The notes beneath the pieces were generated by a model. That model was not told where the DNA came from and did not search any database. It saw only the letters and a program-made list of their open reading frames with translations. Positions 53,635-62,148 of a DNA stretch of 64,000 bases are shown one piece after another. The stretch is from Gemmatimonadota bacterium. Its GTDB lineage: Bacteria; Latescibacterota; UBA2968; GCA-2709665. The stretch lies in contig JAPPNU010000003.1 in assembly GCA_028873695.1 (NCBI GenBank), positions 22,350-86,349 on the forward strand, given 5' to 3'. The position numbers and the translations under genes are program-made. The first letter of the stretch is position 1; each line of letters starts with the position of its first letter.

Positions 53635-55383
53635 CTATTCCTCCCCTTCGAGCGCTGAAGACGTCCAAACGTACAGGTTCAGCCGCTCCTCGGCGGCCGT
53701 CTCCCATCGGGAGACGACGCTTATTGTATCACGAAGCGCAGACAGGGGTTCGGCGGCGATGAACGGTCTGACCACGCCCGGCGTCCACAGGCGGTTGCCG
53801 TCGACGTCACCGAAAGCGAGTACCCGGTACGGCCCGGGCGGTAGCGCTTCCATAAAAAATGATGAGTCTCCGGGCGCTATGGTGATCGCATGCGTCACTT
53901 CCGGCGCCGAAAGCTGCCGCGCCTGCACCACGACCTGCGTTTTCGACGGGACAACCGAACCGCTCAAGGCGCCCTGATCCTCCGGTGAAGCCACCGAAAA
54001 CCGGAAAACGATCTCGCCTTCGGCCGGGTTGCCGGAAACGTCCGAGAGCCGCTCTGACCGTCCTCTCAGGACGTACGTCTTCCCTGGCGCCCAGGCATCG
54101 ACGGGCCGGAATGCAAGCCGGTTGGGCAGCGGCCACGAAATCCGTCCCCCGGGGGCGTCCGTACTGTCGGAAACCACCCAGAACTCCGGTATGGAATCGC
54201 CAGACATCGCCTCGCTGAAATCAACCCGCAGCGCGACGTCTTGCAATACGTGTCGCGCGCCGACTTCAGGATTGACACGAACCGGTACGGGCGCCCGGCG
54301 GTCGGGCTGTCCCTCGCCGCGCGCCGCCGCCGCCTCTCCGGGCGCGATCCGATTCCCGAAACGGTCTGCGATTCCACCCAACTCGACCCTGTATTCCGTC
54401 CCGGCGGTCTGCACGCCGGTAACCAGCCACACCCGGCTGGAGTCCGTCGCGTCCGTGTATATTGCCTGTACGTCGAGGAAGCCATCGGCGCCGGAGACGC
54501 GGGGCGGCAAGGACAGGATCACGGGTTCGTCGAACCGCAGTGACATCCGCCGCCGATCGGGCGTCCGCGCCGAAACGAAACGCGGCGGCACGCTGTCACG
54601 CACCGCCATCTTCAGCAGACTCAACTGCACGCGCCCGTCGCCCGATCCGAGCGGGGCGTCCCCCGGCGGTACCGCAATGGGCTCGCCGGGATCATAGGCC
54701 TGATTGCGGTCGCCATCCTGGAATGCGAATACCCGGTACCGTCCGGCGCCCAACCGTACAAAACGGAACGACCCGTCGTCGCCGGGCTGCGTCACGTACG
54801 CGGGAGGGGCGGCCGCGGGATCGGGATCGCCAATCCCGGTCAGATCGTACGCCCATACGTAGACCTGGTCCCGCTTCCCGGTAGCCGGATCGACGCTTCC
54901 GTGGATTTCACCGCCACTCAACCGATCGCCGGTGGAGAATGCGAAGCTGTAGGTCGCCTCCATGCGGTTGGACGACTCGTCCGAACTTCCGGCGCCAACC
55001 GATACAACGTAGGTGCGATCCTCACGGAGGCCTTCGCGTGGACGGATTTCAAGCTCCCGCCCGCGCCATCTGAATTCCGGTTCGGTGGAAAAGCGCGGCG
55101 AAATGAAAATCGCGCGCGTGACCGATCGGCGGTTCATGGATTCGCTGAACCCGATCCGGATGCGGGCATCCGATCCAACGCCCACTGAATCGGCCGCCGG
55201 CGTTGTGTGGACAACCCGCGGTGGGGTCGCGTCCGGAGGTCCGCCCGGCGGCGGCCTGGGGTTGGCGCACGCGCCCGCGAAAAGCGGCAGAACGCTCATC
55301 AGAATACGAGCGGTCTTCCCGGGGATGGAAAACGACAGGTCTAGCCTGTATCGCCATCCGCCGACTTCCGTGTCCGTTCTCAC
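53635..55383 (-). CDS. Ig-like (SbsA-type) repeat lipoprotein
   Basis: The 582-residue product has a lipobox-like LFAGAC with Cys near residue 38, preceded by a hydrophobic stretch. If translation starts at ATG 55299 the signal is short. The body has two bacterial Ig-like domains of the SbsA type (DSVGVGSDARIRIGFSESMN near residue 65 and EVGARHVLQDVALRVDFSEA later) and a C-terminal FSVASPEDQGALSGSV block with carboxypeptidase-like folds (YRVLAFQDGDRNQAYDPGEP). It is predicted to be anchored in the envelope. Function unknown. It is followed closely by the pilin-like and matrixin genes, and preceded by xerC. Confidence 0.75.
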   Translation of the reverse strand: MRTDTEVGGWRYRLDLSFSIPGKTARILMSVLPLFAGACANPRPPPGGPPDATPPRVVHTTPAADSVGVGSDARIRIGFSESMNRRSVTRAIFISPRFSTEPEFRWRGRELEIRPREGLREDRTYVVSVGAGSSDESSNRMEATYSFAFSTGDRLSGGEIHGSVDPATGKRDQVYVWAYDLTGIGDPDPAAAPPAYVTQPGDDGSFRFVRLGAGRYRVFAFQDGDRNQAYDPGEPIAVPPGDAPLGSGDGRVQLSLLKMAVRDSVPPRFVSARTPDRRRMSLRFDEPVILSLPPRVSGADGFLDVQAIYTDATDSSRVWLVTGVQTAGTEYRVELGGIADRFGNRIAPGEAAAARGEGQPDRRAPVPVRVNPEVGARHVLQDVALRVDFSEAMSGDSIPEFWVVSDSTDAPGGRISWPLPNRLAFRPVDAWAPGKTYVLRGRSERLSDVSGNPAEGEIVFRFSVASPEDQGALSGSVVPSKTQVVVQARQLSAPEVTHAITIAPGDSSFFMEALPPGPYRVLAFGDVDGNRLWTPGVVRPFIAAEPLSALRDTISVVSRWETAAEERLNLYVWTSSALEGEE

Positions 55384-55387
55384 GTCG

Positions 55388-56293
55388 CTACGCTCTCGGA
55401 TGCGCCTGCCGATAGGCCTTTTTTAACCGTTCCACACTCACGTGGGTATAGATCTGCGTTGTTGACAGGCTCGCGTGACCAAGCATCTCCTTTACCGCGT
55501 TCAGATCGGCGCCCCTGTCCAGCAGATGGGTAGCAAACGTATGCCTCAGGGTATGCGGCCCCAGGCGGCTCCTGCCCGTCGCCTGCTCGAGATGTCCCAC
55601 CACCCGGTCCTGGACCCCGCTTGCGCTCAACGCCCTGCCGGTACGGCTCAGGAAGAAACGGCGGCGGTCAGCCACGGGTGCGTCGCCCGGCAACAGTTCC
55701 GGCCGGCGCGCGAGATACCTGCGAAGGGCCTCCCGTGCGGGCCTTCCAACGGGCACGAGTCGTTCCTTTCCGCCCTTTCCCGTGACCCGGACGATCCCGC
55801 TGTCCAGGTCGAGGCCATCCATATTGATTTCCGCAAGTTCTCGCAAACGGATTCCGGAACTGTAAAACAGTTCGAGAATCGCCCGGTCCCGCAGACCCAA
55901 CGCCGTATCCGGCGACGGATTCTCCAGCACGCGCCGCACCTCACCGAGATCCAGATGGACCGGCAGGGTCTTTTCCTGCCTCGGCGGACGGACCTGAAGC
56001 GCCGGGTTCTTCCGCAGGCGGTCCATGCGGCAGAGAAAGGCGAAAAACGTCCGCAGCGAAGCCAGTTTCCGTGCGATTGAACGCCTGCCGAATCCGGCGC
56101 CGTTGAGATGCCCCAGGAACGCCCGCACGTCCTCGCGGGCGACGCTGCTCACGTCCGGGTCTTCCGAACCCGATCGGACCTGCAGGAAAGAATGGAACCG
56201 TTCCAGGTCCGTGCGATACGCGCGCGACGTATGCGGAGAAAGACGACGCTCGTCAGCGAGATGGCGCAGGAATTCCGCGATCAATTGGTGCAT
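55388..56293 (-). CDS. xerC: XerC/XerD-type tyrosine recombinase
   Basis: The 301-residue product is a full-length Xer recombinase. The SAM-like N-terminal domain is LADERRLSPHTSRAYRTDLERF. The catalytic arginine is in SSGIRLRELAEI, and HTLRHTFATHLLDRG supplies H-x-x-R. The last histidine is in GHASLSTTQIYTHVS with the nucleophilic tyrosine. It should act with a partner at dif to resolve chromosome dimers. The partner is not in the window. It overlaps in context with a lipoprotein and topA on the same strand. XerC versus XerD cannot be told with certainty. Confidence 0.92.
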   Translation of the reverse strand: MHQLIAEFLRHLADERRLSPHTSRAYRTDLERFHSFLQVRSGSEDPDVSSVAREDVRAFLGHLNGAGFGRRSIARKLASLRTFFAFLCRMDRLRKNPALQVRPPRQEKTLPVHLDLGEVRRVLENPSPDTALGLRDRAILELFYSSGIRLRELAEINMDGLDLDSGIVRVTGKGGKERLVPVGRPAREALRRYLARRPELLPGDAPVADRRRFFLSRTGRALSASGVQDRVVGHLEQATGRSRLGPHTLRHTFATHLLDRGADLNAVKEMLGHASLSTTQIYTHVSVERLKKAYRQAHPRA

Positions 56294-56396
56294 GGGCGGC
56301 GCGCCTTTATTGGAGCCGGTTCCCGTCGCGGGAACGGCGGGCGAAGGGCATATCGGCGGGCATGCGGCAGCCCGGCCGGGCGTTTCCGACGGGCCG

Positions 56397-58700
56397 TCAT
56401 GCGTATTCCTCCTGCGGGGCGGGCATGGTATGCCTGCACTTCAGGCACCGGAAGGAAGTCCGACCGTTTCGACCTGCGTGTTCGGCCAGAAACGGCCCTT
56501 CACAGTTCGGGCAGGGCCGGTTCAAGGGACGGTCCCAACTCGCGTACGTGCAATCCGGATAATTGCCGCAACTGAAGAACGTCCTGCCCCGCCGGCTGCT
56601 GCGTTCCTTGAGTTGCCCGTCGCATTTCTCCTGCGGACAGGGCACGCCCGTGGAAATCGACCGGGTATTCTTGCACTCGGGGTATCCCGAGCAGGCAAGG
56701 AAACGTCCATTGCGACCGGCGCGAATGGCCATTTCCGATCCGCACTTTTCGCAGACTTCGTCCGTTGTTTCCGGCTCGGACGCTTCGAGCGGATGGGTAT
56801 TGCGGCATTCCGGAAATCCGGAACAGGCAAGAAAACGGCCGTTTCGACCCCATTTGATCACAAAGACGTTTCCGCACTTCTCGCAGATTTTGTCAGTCTC
56901 TTCCTGGAGTGAGGCCTTCAGCTCTCTTCGCCGCCCTTCCGCCTTTTCCAGATCCCTGGCAAACGGCCCGTAGAAGTCTTCCACCACCTTCACCCAGCCT
57001 GCCTCGCCGTTTTCGACCTGGTCGAGTTCGTCTTCCATCCGCGCGGTGAAATCCACGTTGAAGACGTCGGGAAACGCCTGAACCAGAATGCCGTTGACGG
57101 TGCGCCCCAGATCCGTCGGCGTAAACCGTCCGCTCTTTCTTTCCGTGTAGTCCCTGTCCTGGAGCGTGCTGATTATCTGTGCGTAGGTGCTGGGTCGTCC
57201 AATCTCGCGTGACTCCAGCTCCTTGACGAGAGTGGCCTCCGAAAACCTCGCGGGCGGCTTTGTGAAATGCTGTTCCGGCAGCAGCGACATCATCGTCAGG
57301 ACGTCGCCTTTCTTCAAGCCATCCGGGAGCCGAGTCTCGGCCTGCTCGGTCTCGTTGTCCTTCCCCTCGGTATAGAGCGCCGTAAAACCGGCGAATTTGA
57401 GCTCCGAGCCGGTTGCCCGGAATTCATACTCGCCCGCGTGGACGTCCACTGCAGTCCGATTGAACACCGCCGACGCCATCTGACAGGCGATGAAACGATC
57501 CCAGATGAGCCGATAGAGTTTCGCCTGATCGGCGGACAGTTGCGCCTGGACGACCTCCGGTGGGCGCTGCAGGTCCGTGGGGCGTATCGCCTCGTGCGCG
57601 TCCTGCGCCCCCTTTCCCTTCCGGTACGTCCTCGGCCTTGCCGGCAGATACGCGTCTCCGAACCGCTGTTTGATATAGTCTCTCGCCGACGACAACGCGT
57701 CACTCGCTATGCGGGTGGAGTCGGTCCGCATGTATGTAATCAGACCGGTTGTTTCGGTCGCGGATTCCGTACCGCTCCGTACCTCAACGCCCTCGTAAAG
57801 CTGCTGGGCCACCTGCATCGTCCTGCGGGCGGTAAACCGCAATCTGCGGGACGCCTCCTGCTGCAGCGTGCTCGTAATGAACGGCGGGGCCGGATTGCGC
57901 CGCTGCTCCTTTCGTTTCACGTCGACGATCCGGTATCCGGAACGAACGGGCGCTTGTGACGGGTCTGCCTCGTCAATCAGCCTGGAGGGATCCACCGCCA
58001 ATTCCCTGAGGTCCGAGAGGATGGCATCCACTTCCGCGCGGCTTCCTACCGCCAGCTTCTTACCCCTCAACCGCAACAACCGCGCCTTGAACGGGACCGT
58101 ATCCTCACGCTTCAACTTCACGTCGACGGTCCAGTATTCCTTCGGAACGAAGGCGTCGATCTCCGCCTCCCGTTCGCAGATCAATCGAAGCGCGACCGAC
58201 TGAACCCGGCCGGCGCTCAGGCCGCCGTGAACCGTTTTCCACAGCAGGGGACTGACCTTGTACCCAACGAGGCGATCCAGAACCCTGCGGGCCTGCTGAG
58301 CATCCACCTTCTTCAGATCGATCCTGGAGGGGTTGGCCACCGCCTCCCGGACCGCCCGTTCCGTAATCTCGTTGAACATGACCCTCTGGGCATCGTTAGC
58401 CCGCTTGAGCGCCTCGGCCACGTGCCAGGCAATGGCTTCCCCCTCGCGGTCGGGGTCCGTCGCCAGAATCAGCCGCCCTGCCGAACGGGCTGCCGCCCGA
58501 AGCTCCTTGACGAATTTGTTCCGATCGCTAATGGTCCGGTATATCGGCTTGAATCCGTTCGTCACGTCGATACCGAGTTCCTTCTTCGGCAGGTCGCGGA
58601 CGTGACCCATGCTGGCCATTACCTTGAAGTCTTTACCGAGAATCTTGTTGATCGTCCTCGCCTTGGCCGGCGACTCGACCACCACCAGCGCATCCGGCAT
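56397..58700 (-). CDS. topA: DNA topoisomerase I
   Basis: The start is ATG 58700 (MPDALVVVESPAKARTINKI). The 767-residue product is a type IA topoisomerase. The Toprim domain is DALVVVESPAKA plus ATDPDREGEAIAWH. The catalytic tyrosine region is GLITYMRTDSTRIASDAL. Three to four C4 zinc-ribbon units follow near the C-terminus (CEKCGNVFVIKWGRNGRFLAC, CEKCGSEMAIRAGRNGRFLA, CPQEKCDGQL, CPNCEGPFLAEHAGRNG). It relaxes negative supercoils. It neighbours xerC, a common chromosome-maintenance pairing. Confidence 0.96.
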   Translation of the reverse strand: MPDALVVVESPAKARTINKILGKDFKVMASMGHVRDLPKKELGIDVTNGFKPIYRTISDRNKFVKELRAAARSAGRLILATDPDREGEAIAWHVAEALKRANDAQRVMFNEITERAVREAVANPSRIDLKKVDAQQARRVLDRLVGYKVSPLLWKTVHGGLSAGRVQSVALRLICEREAEIDAFVPKEYWTVDVKLKREDTVPFKARLLRLRGKKLAVGSRAEVDAILSDLRELAVDPSRLIDEADPSQAPVRSGYRIVDVKRKEQRRNPAPPFITSTLQQEASRRLRFTARRTMQVAQQLYEGVEVRSGTESATETTGLITYMRTDSTRIASDALSSARDYIKQRFGDAYLPARPRTYRKGKGAQDAHEAIRPTDLQRPPEVVQAQLSADQAKLYRLIWDRFIACQMASAVFNRTAVDVHAGEYEFRATGSELKFAGFTALYTEGKDNETEQAETRLPDGLKKGDVLTMMSLLPEQHFTKPPARFSEATLVKELESREIGRPSTYAQIISTLQDRDYTERKSGRFTPTDLGRTVNGILVQAFPDVFNVDFTARMEDELDQVENGEAGWVKVVEDFYGPFARDLEKAEGRRRELKASLQEETDKICEKCGNVFVIKWGRNGRFLACSGFPECRNTHPLEASEPETTDEVCEKCGSEMAIRAGRNGRFLACSGYPECKNTRSISTGVPCPQEKCDGQLKERSSRRGRTFFSCGNYPDCTYASWDRPLNRPCPNCEGPFLAEHAGRNGRTSFRCLKCRHTMPAPQEEYA

Positions 58701-58916
58701 ATTGTCTCCCAAAAGAACGAGCCACGTCGAAAGAAATCATCGAGTGACTCACTCCGGTTACGATAGGTTGTAAGATACGGGAAGAGCTGCGGATGCAACA
58801 TGTGACGCATACCGCGTGTCCGATTCAAAAATACGAGCGCCCCAGTCAAAAGTCAAGACTAAACTAATAAACTATTGTAAACCAGATATTTATACTACTC
58901 AAATTCAGGCGTCGCC

Positions 58917-61025
58917 TCAGGGCGCATCTCCCCCCGGCCGGCGGCTCCCGGATTGGACCCGCCTGGCCTGCCTTTCCGATTTCGCCACGATGACTTCTCC
59001 AATCATCGACACCAGCGCCAGGCCAAGCGCAATTCGCCACAGTTCCCTGCCCCCGCGCACTTCACGGACCGTGCCCGCCACGGAGGACTCCGGTTCCACG
59101 AAGCGCAGACGGGCCCCCTCAAACACCCTTTCGAGCAGAGCCGCCGGCGCAGACGCCGGATTCCCTTCACCGGCATCGATACGTACGGCGAACCGGTCCG
59201 CGAGACGGTCCCGCGCGTAGATCTCCCAGATTCCGGGAAGATCCACCTCGCCGACCGGCCATACCGAGTGCGCCCCGCGCTGTTCCGGCCAGATCGTGCG
59301 AGCCTCCCCCGCGGGAGGTCTGAGCAGGGCCTCACGGGCCTGGATCTCAGATCGGTTCCGGTACACCCTGTCGCCCACGACATAGTCGGACCGGCCGGGA
59401 GAACCCGCCGCCAGATAACGGCTCAGCCGATGTATGAACGGAACGAAGATTCCCGTCAGAGGCAGGTCGGTCCAGCTCAGGTCGGAATCCAGGCCGGCGG
59501 CAAACACCACCACGCGGCCTGCGCCGAGGCTGGTTTCGGCCAGGGCGGGGTCGCCGCTGCGGAACAGCAGAACAGGCTGCGATGAGCCGCCCAGCCGCAT
59601 CCGGAAGTACCCGTAGAACCGGGGCATTTGCAGCCCGTCGCCCGAACCGAAATCGCTGAATACGGCATGGTCGGGGAGCGTTTCACGCAGCCTGTGATAC
59701 GTGACGTTCTGTCCGGGAGAACCCGCCACGCCGATGAGCGACGCGGGAAACAGGAGCGGGAGCAATGCCGTATTGTAATGCCGAAAATCCACCCGATCCC
59801 CGAGGACGACCATCAGGCCCATTCCGCTCCGCACTCGATATTCGAGGAGCTTCATGGCGCCGGCGGACAAACGGGACACGTTGAACATCAACGCCGCGTC
59901 CGTCCCGTGCAAGAGGTCCGCGTTCAAATCATCAGGCCGAACCGACCGGACCGATACCGCATGCCGTGACCCCGCTTCCAGCGCCCTCGCGACGAAATAC
60001 GTCTCGTCATCGTTTTCTGCAATCAGAAGCGCGCTCACGCGCTCCGGGACGTTCAGGACCGACGTGTAGACGTTGTCCGCCGCCATGTCGTCGTCATCTA
60101 GTTCGACACGCAGGGGAATCTGACCTCCCCTTTCCGGAACGAACCGGAAGTGGAGACGCCGGGAGGTACCGGGCTCCGTACGTATCACCTGCTGGCCGAC
60201 CCGGCGCCCGTCGAGATAAACCTGTACCGGCGCACGCATCCGGACGGGGCCGCCGTAGTCCGTTAACGACACCCTCAGCGTCGAAGCGCTTCCGGCGCCA
60301 AGGATCCCTTCGACGGGGGCCGCGCGACGGATACCCATATTGTCCGGCTCAGACGATCGAACCGGTACGCAAAACACGCTAATGTCCTTTCCCGAAAAGA
60401 GCGAATCGGGAATCTCCGTCCAGCCGTTCGCGGCAAAGTCAGAGACGACGTAGAGCTCCCTGTTCGGCATCTCCGTTTGCGTGGCTCGGGCCAGCGCAGC
60501 CGTCAGCGCGGGCCGAAAATCCGTTCCGCGATGCGTGTACCGCAAGACCTCGAGCCGCGCCGCAAGCCGGTCCGGACGCCCGGGTTCGATCTCCTCGACC
60601 CTGTCGTCCACCTGGAACAGGCGCACATCGTCCTGTGCATTGAACAGCTTCAGAATCTCCTTCGTCCGGTTTCGCGCGCGGTCAAAGAGGGTCCCTTCGT
60701 GTACCCTCCAACTCATGCTCAGCGATCGGTCCAGAAGAAGCGACGCAGACGTGCGCACCGCGCCATCGCCTGCTGCGCCCTTTATCCGGGGGCGGGCAAA
60801 GCCCAGTACCAGAAACACGATGACCAGCGTGCGAAGAATCAGCGCCAGGACCTGCTTCAACCTGAACCGGCGCATTCGATCCTGTTGAAGCGCCTGAAGG
60901 AGAGCCACGTTGCTGAACGCGACCGTCACGGCCCGCCTGCGGTTGAGCAGGTGAATCGCCAGCGGCAGCAGCGCGGCCCACAGCCCGTGGAGAACCGCGG
61001 GTGATGAAAAGGACAGTCCGAACAT
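58917..61025 (-). CDS. BatA-domain/VWA membrane protein
   Basis: The 702-residue product begins with the BatA N-terminal domain (VLHGLWAALLPLAIHLLNRR, FSNVALLQALQQDRMRRFRL) and two membrane segments. A von Willebrand A domain follows, with the MIDAS motif SASLLLDRSLSMSWR and TEMPNRELYVVSDFAANGW. The large periplasmic part ends with another membrane helix near the C-terminus (LWRIALGLALVSMIGEVIV). In Bacteroidetes-type operons BatA proteins work with MoxR ATPases, but none is adjacent here. Likely involved in envelope integrity or stress, inferred from family. Confidence 0.82.
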   Translation of the reverse strand: MFGLSFSSPAVLHGLWAALLPLAIHLLNRRRAVTVAFSNVALLQALQQDRMRRFRLKQVLALILRTLVIVFLVLGFARPRIKGAAGDGAVRTSASLLLDRSLSMSWRVHEGTLFDRARNRTKEILKLFNAQDDVRLFQVDDRVEEIEPGRPDRLAARLEVLRYTHRGTDFRPALTAALARATQTEMPNRELYVVSDFAANGWTEIPDSLFSGKDISVFCVPVRSSEPDNMGIRRAAPVEGILGAGSASTLRVSLTDYGGPVRMRAPVQVYLDGRRVGQQVIRTEPGTSRRLHFRFVPERGGQIPLRVELDDDDMAADNVYTSVLNVPERVSALLIAENDDETYFVARALEAGSRHAVSVRSVRPDDLNADLLHGTDAALMFNVSRLSAGAMKLLEYRVRSGMGLMVVLGDRVDFRHYNTALLPLLFPASLIGVAGSPGQNVTYHRLRETLPDHAVFSDFGSGDGLQMPRFYGYFRMRLGGSSQPVLLFRSGDPALAETSLGAGRVVVFAAGLDSDLSWTDLPLTGIFVPFIHRLSRYLAAGSPGRSDYVVGDRVYRNRSEIQAREALLRPPAGEARTIWPEQRGAHSVWPVGEVDLPGIWEIYARDRLADRFAVRIDAGEGNPASAPAALLERVFEGARLRFVEPESSVAGTVREVRGGRELWRIALGLALVSMIGEVIVAKSERQARRVQSGSRRPGGDAP

Positions 61026-61042
61026 GACGATCAGACCCTTAA

Positions 61043-61202
61043 CAGCCCGTTGATAAAGTCCATCCGGGCTACGGCCGGCCCTTGCGGTCGAAATACTGCG
61101 TTGCGCTCCCTCGCCGAATCACAGGATGGGACTCGGTCGCGCGCCTTGTCTTCGACCACAATGGCTCGGCCTCGCCTGCAGAGCGACTTTATCAACGGAC
61201 TG
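61043..61202. repeat. MITE-like family 2 element, copy 2 (160 bp) with TTAA flanks
   Basis: The ends CAGCCCGTTGATAAAGTCC and, on the minus strand, CAGTCCGTTGATAAAGTCG are inverted repeats. The element is inverted relative to the copy at 17909. It is flanked on both sides by TTAA (61039-61042 and 61203-61206), a likely 4 bp target duplication as in IS5-type elements. It lies just after the BatA-type gene start. Confidence 0.8.
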
Positions 61203-61240
61203 TTAACCTGAAACGACCGTAAACCCCTCGATCCAATTCG

Positions 61241-61401
61241 GAAGCTGTTTTAAAATTCCCGGCGGTCTTCGCACGGCCGCAAAAGCGCCGGTCGGCGTTG
61301 GTCAAATCCAACCGTATAAAAAATATGGGCCGATTATCCCGCCTTGACCGCCGCATTTTCACTCGCGCTCGGGAACTCGCCGGTAATTTTGAAACAGCTT
61401 C
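61241..61401. repeat. MITE-like family 1 element, copy B (161 bp)
   Basis: The ends GAAGCTGTTTTAAAATTCCC and, on the minus strand, GAAGCTGTTTCAAAATTACC are inverted repeats. The interior is colinear with copy A at 4186, sharing AAGCGCCGGTCGGCGTTG and ATCCCGCCTTGACCGCC-like stretches. It follows the family 2 element by 39 bp, so two element families sit side by side. Confidence 0.75.
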
Positions 61402-61465
61402 TCACATACAAAAAAAGCCTGCATCTCAATCGATCGCAGGCCGGGGTTCTTCGCGAAACGTATCA

Positions 61466-61927
61466 TCAGGAGTGAAGCTTCTCTTCTTCTTCAATACAGG
61501 CGATCAGGGCTTTACTGTCTTCCGATTCAATGAGATGCCGGCGAAACGCCTCGCCCTTGAGGAGGCGCGAGATACGCGCCAACGCCTTGATATGCGGACC
61601 GGAAACGTCCATTGGCGAGACCAGCAGGAAGAAAATGAAGGTGGGCTGGTCGTCCAGCGCGTCGAAGTCGACGCCTTCCCGCTTGATGCCCAATACGCCG
61701 CCGAGTTCGCTCACGAACTCGGACTTGCCATGCGGAATGGCGATGCCATGACCGATGCCGGTACTCATGATTTCCTCGCGGAGAAGCACCGCTTCAAGGA
61801 CCTTTTGCCGGTCCGTGATTTTGTCATGGTCTACGGCATCGACAAGCTCCCTGAGGATTTCCCGTTTATTCCGGCCCCTCAACCCGGCAATTACCGACCT
61901 GCCTGAAATAATCTCCATCAGGGTCAT
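61466..61927 (-). CDS. PTS IIA (PtsN/fructose type) domain protein
   Basis: The start is ATG 61927 (MTLMEIISGRSVIAGLRGRN). The ~153-residue product is a single EIIA-fructose/nitrogen-type domain. The phosphorylatable histidine lies in TGIGHGIAIPHGKSEFVSEL. Conserved flanks are REILRELVDAVDHDKITDR and FIFFLLVSPMDVSGPHIKAL. No EI, HPr or EIIBC gene is nearby, so it is probably regulatory (PtsN-like) or linked to an orphan transporter. The adjacent upstream gene is a ClC channel. Confidence 0.9.
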   Translation of the reverse strand: MTLMEIISGRSVIAGLRGRNKREILRELVDAVDHDKITDRQKVLEAVLLREEIMSTGIGHGIAIPHGKSEFVSELGGVLGIKREGVDFDALDDQPTFIFFLLVSPMDVSGPHIKALARISRLLKGEAFRRHLIESEDSKALIACIEEEEKLHS

Positions 61928-62148
61928 GAATCCGTCTCCCGCGAACACCCCGTAACCGGCGTCGATTCCCGGTGCCTGCGCAGCATGGCCCGGGGAAGCG
62001 AAAAATAACCCATAGCTTGTACGTAGTCAAGGGAAAAGGCATAAAAAAACAGGGGGATACGCCAATCTCCGGATGGGTGGTACGTGCAGGTGAAACCGGC
62101 GGCGCGAATGACGGGTCGGACGTTGCCCGGCATGAGCGGGGGTCGCGC

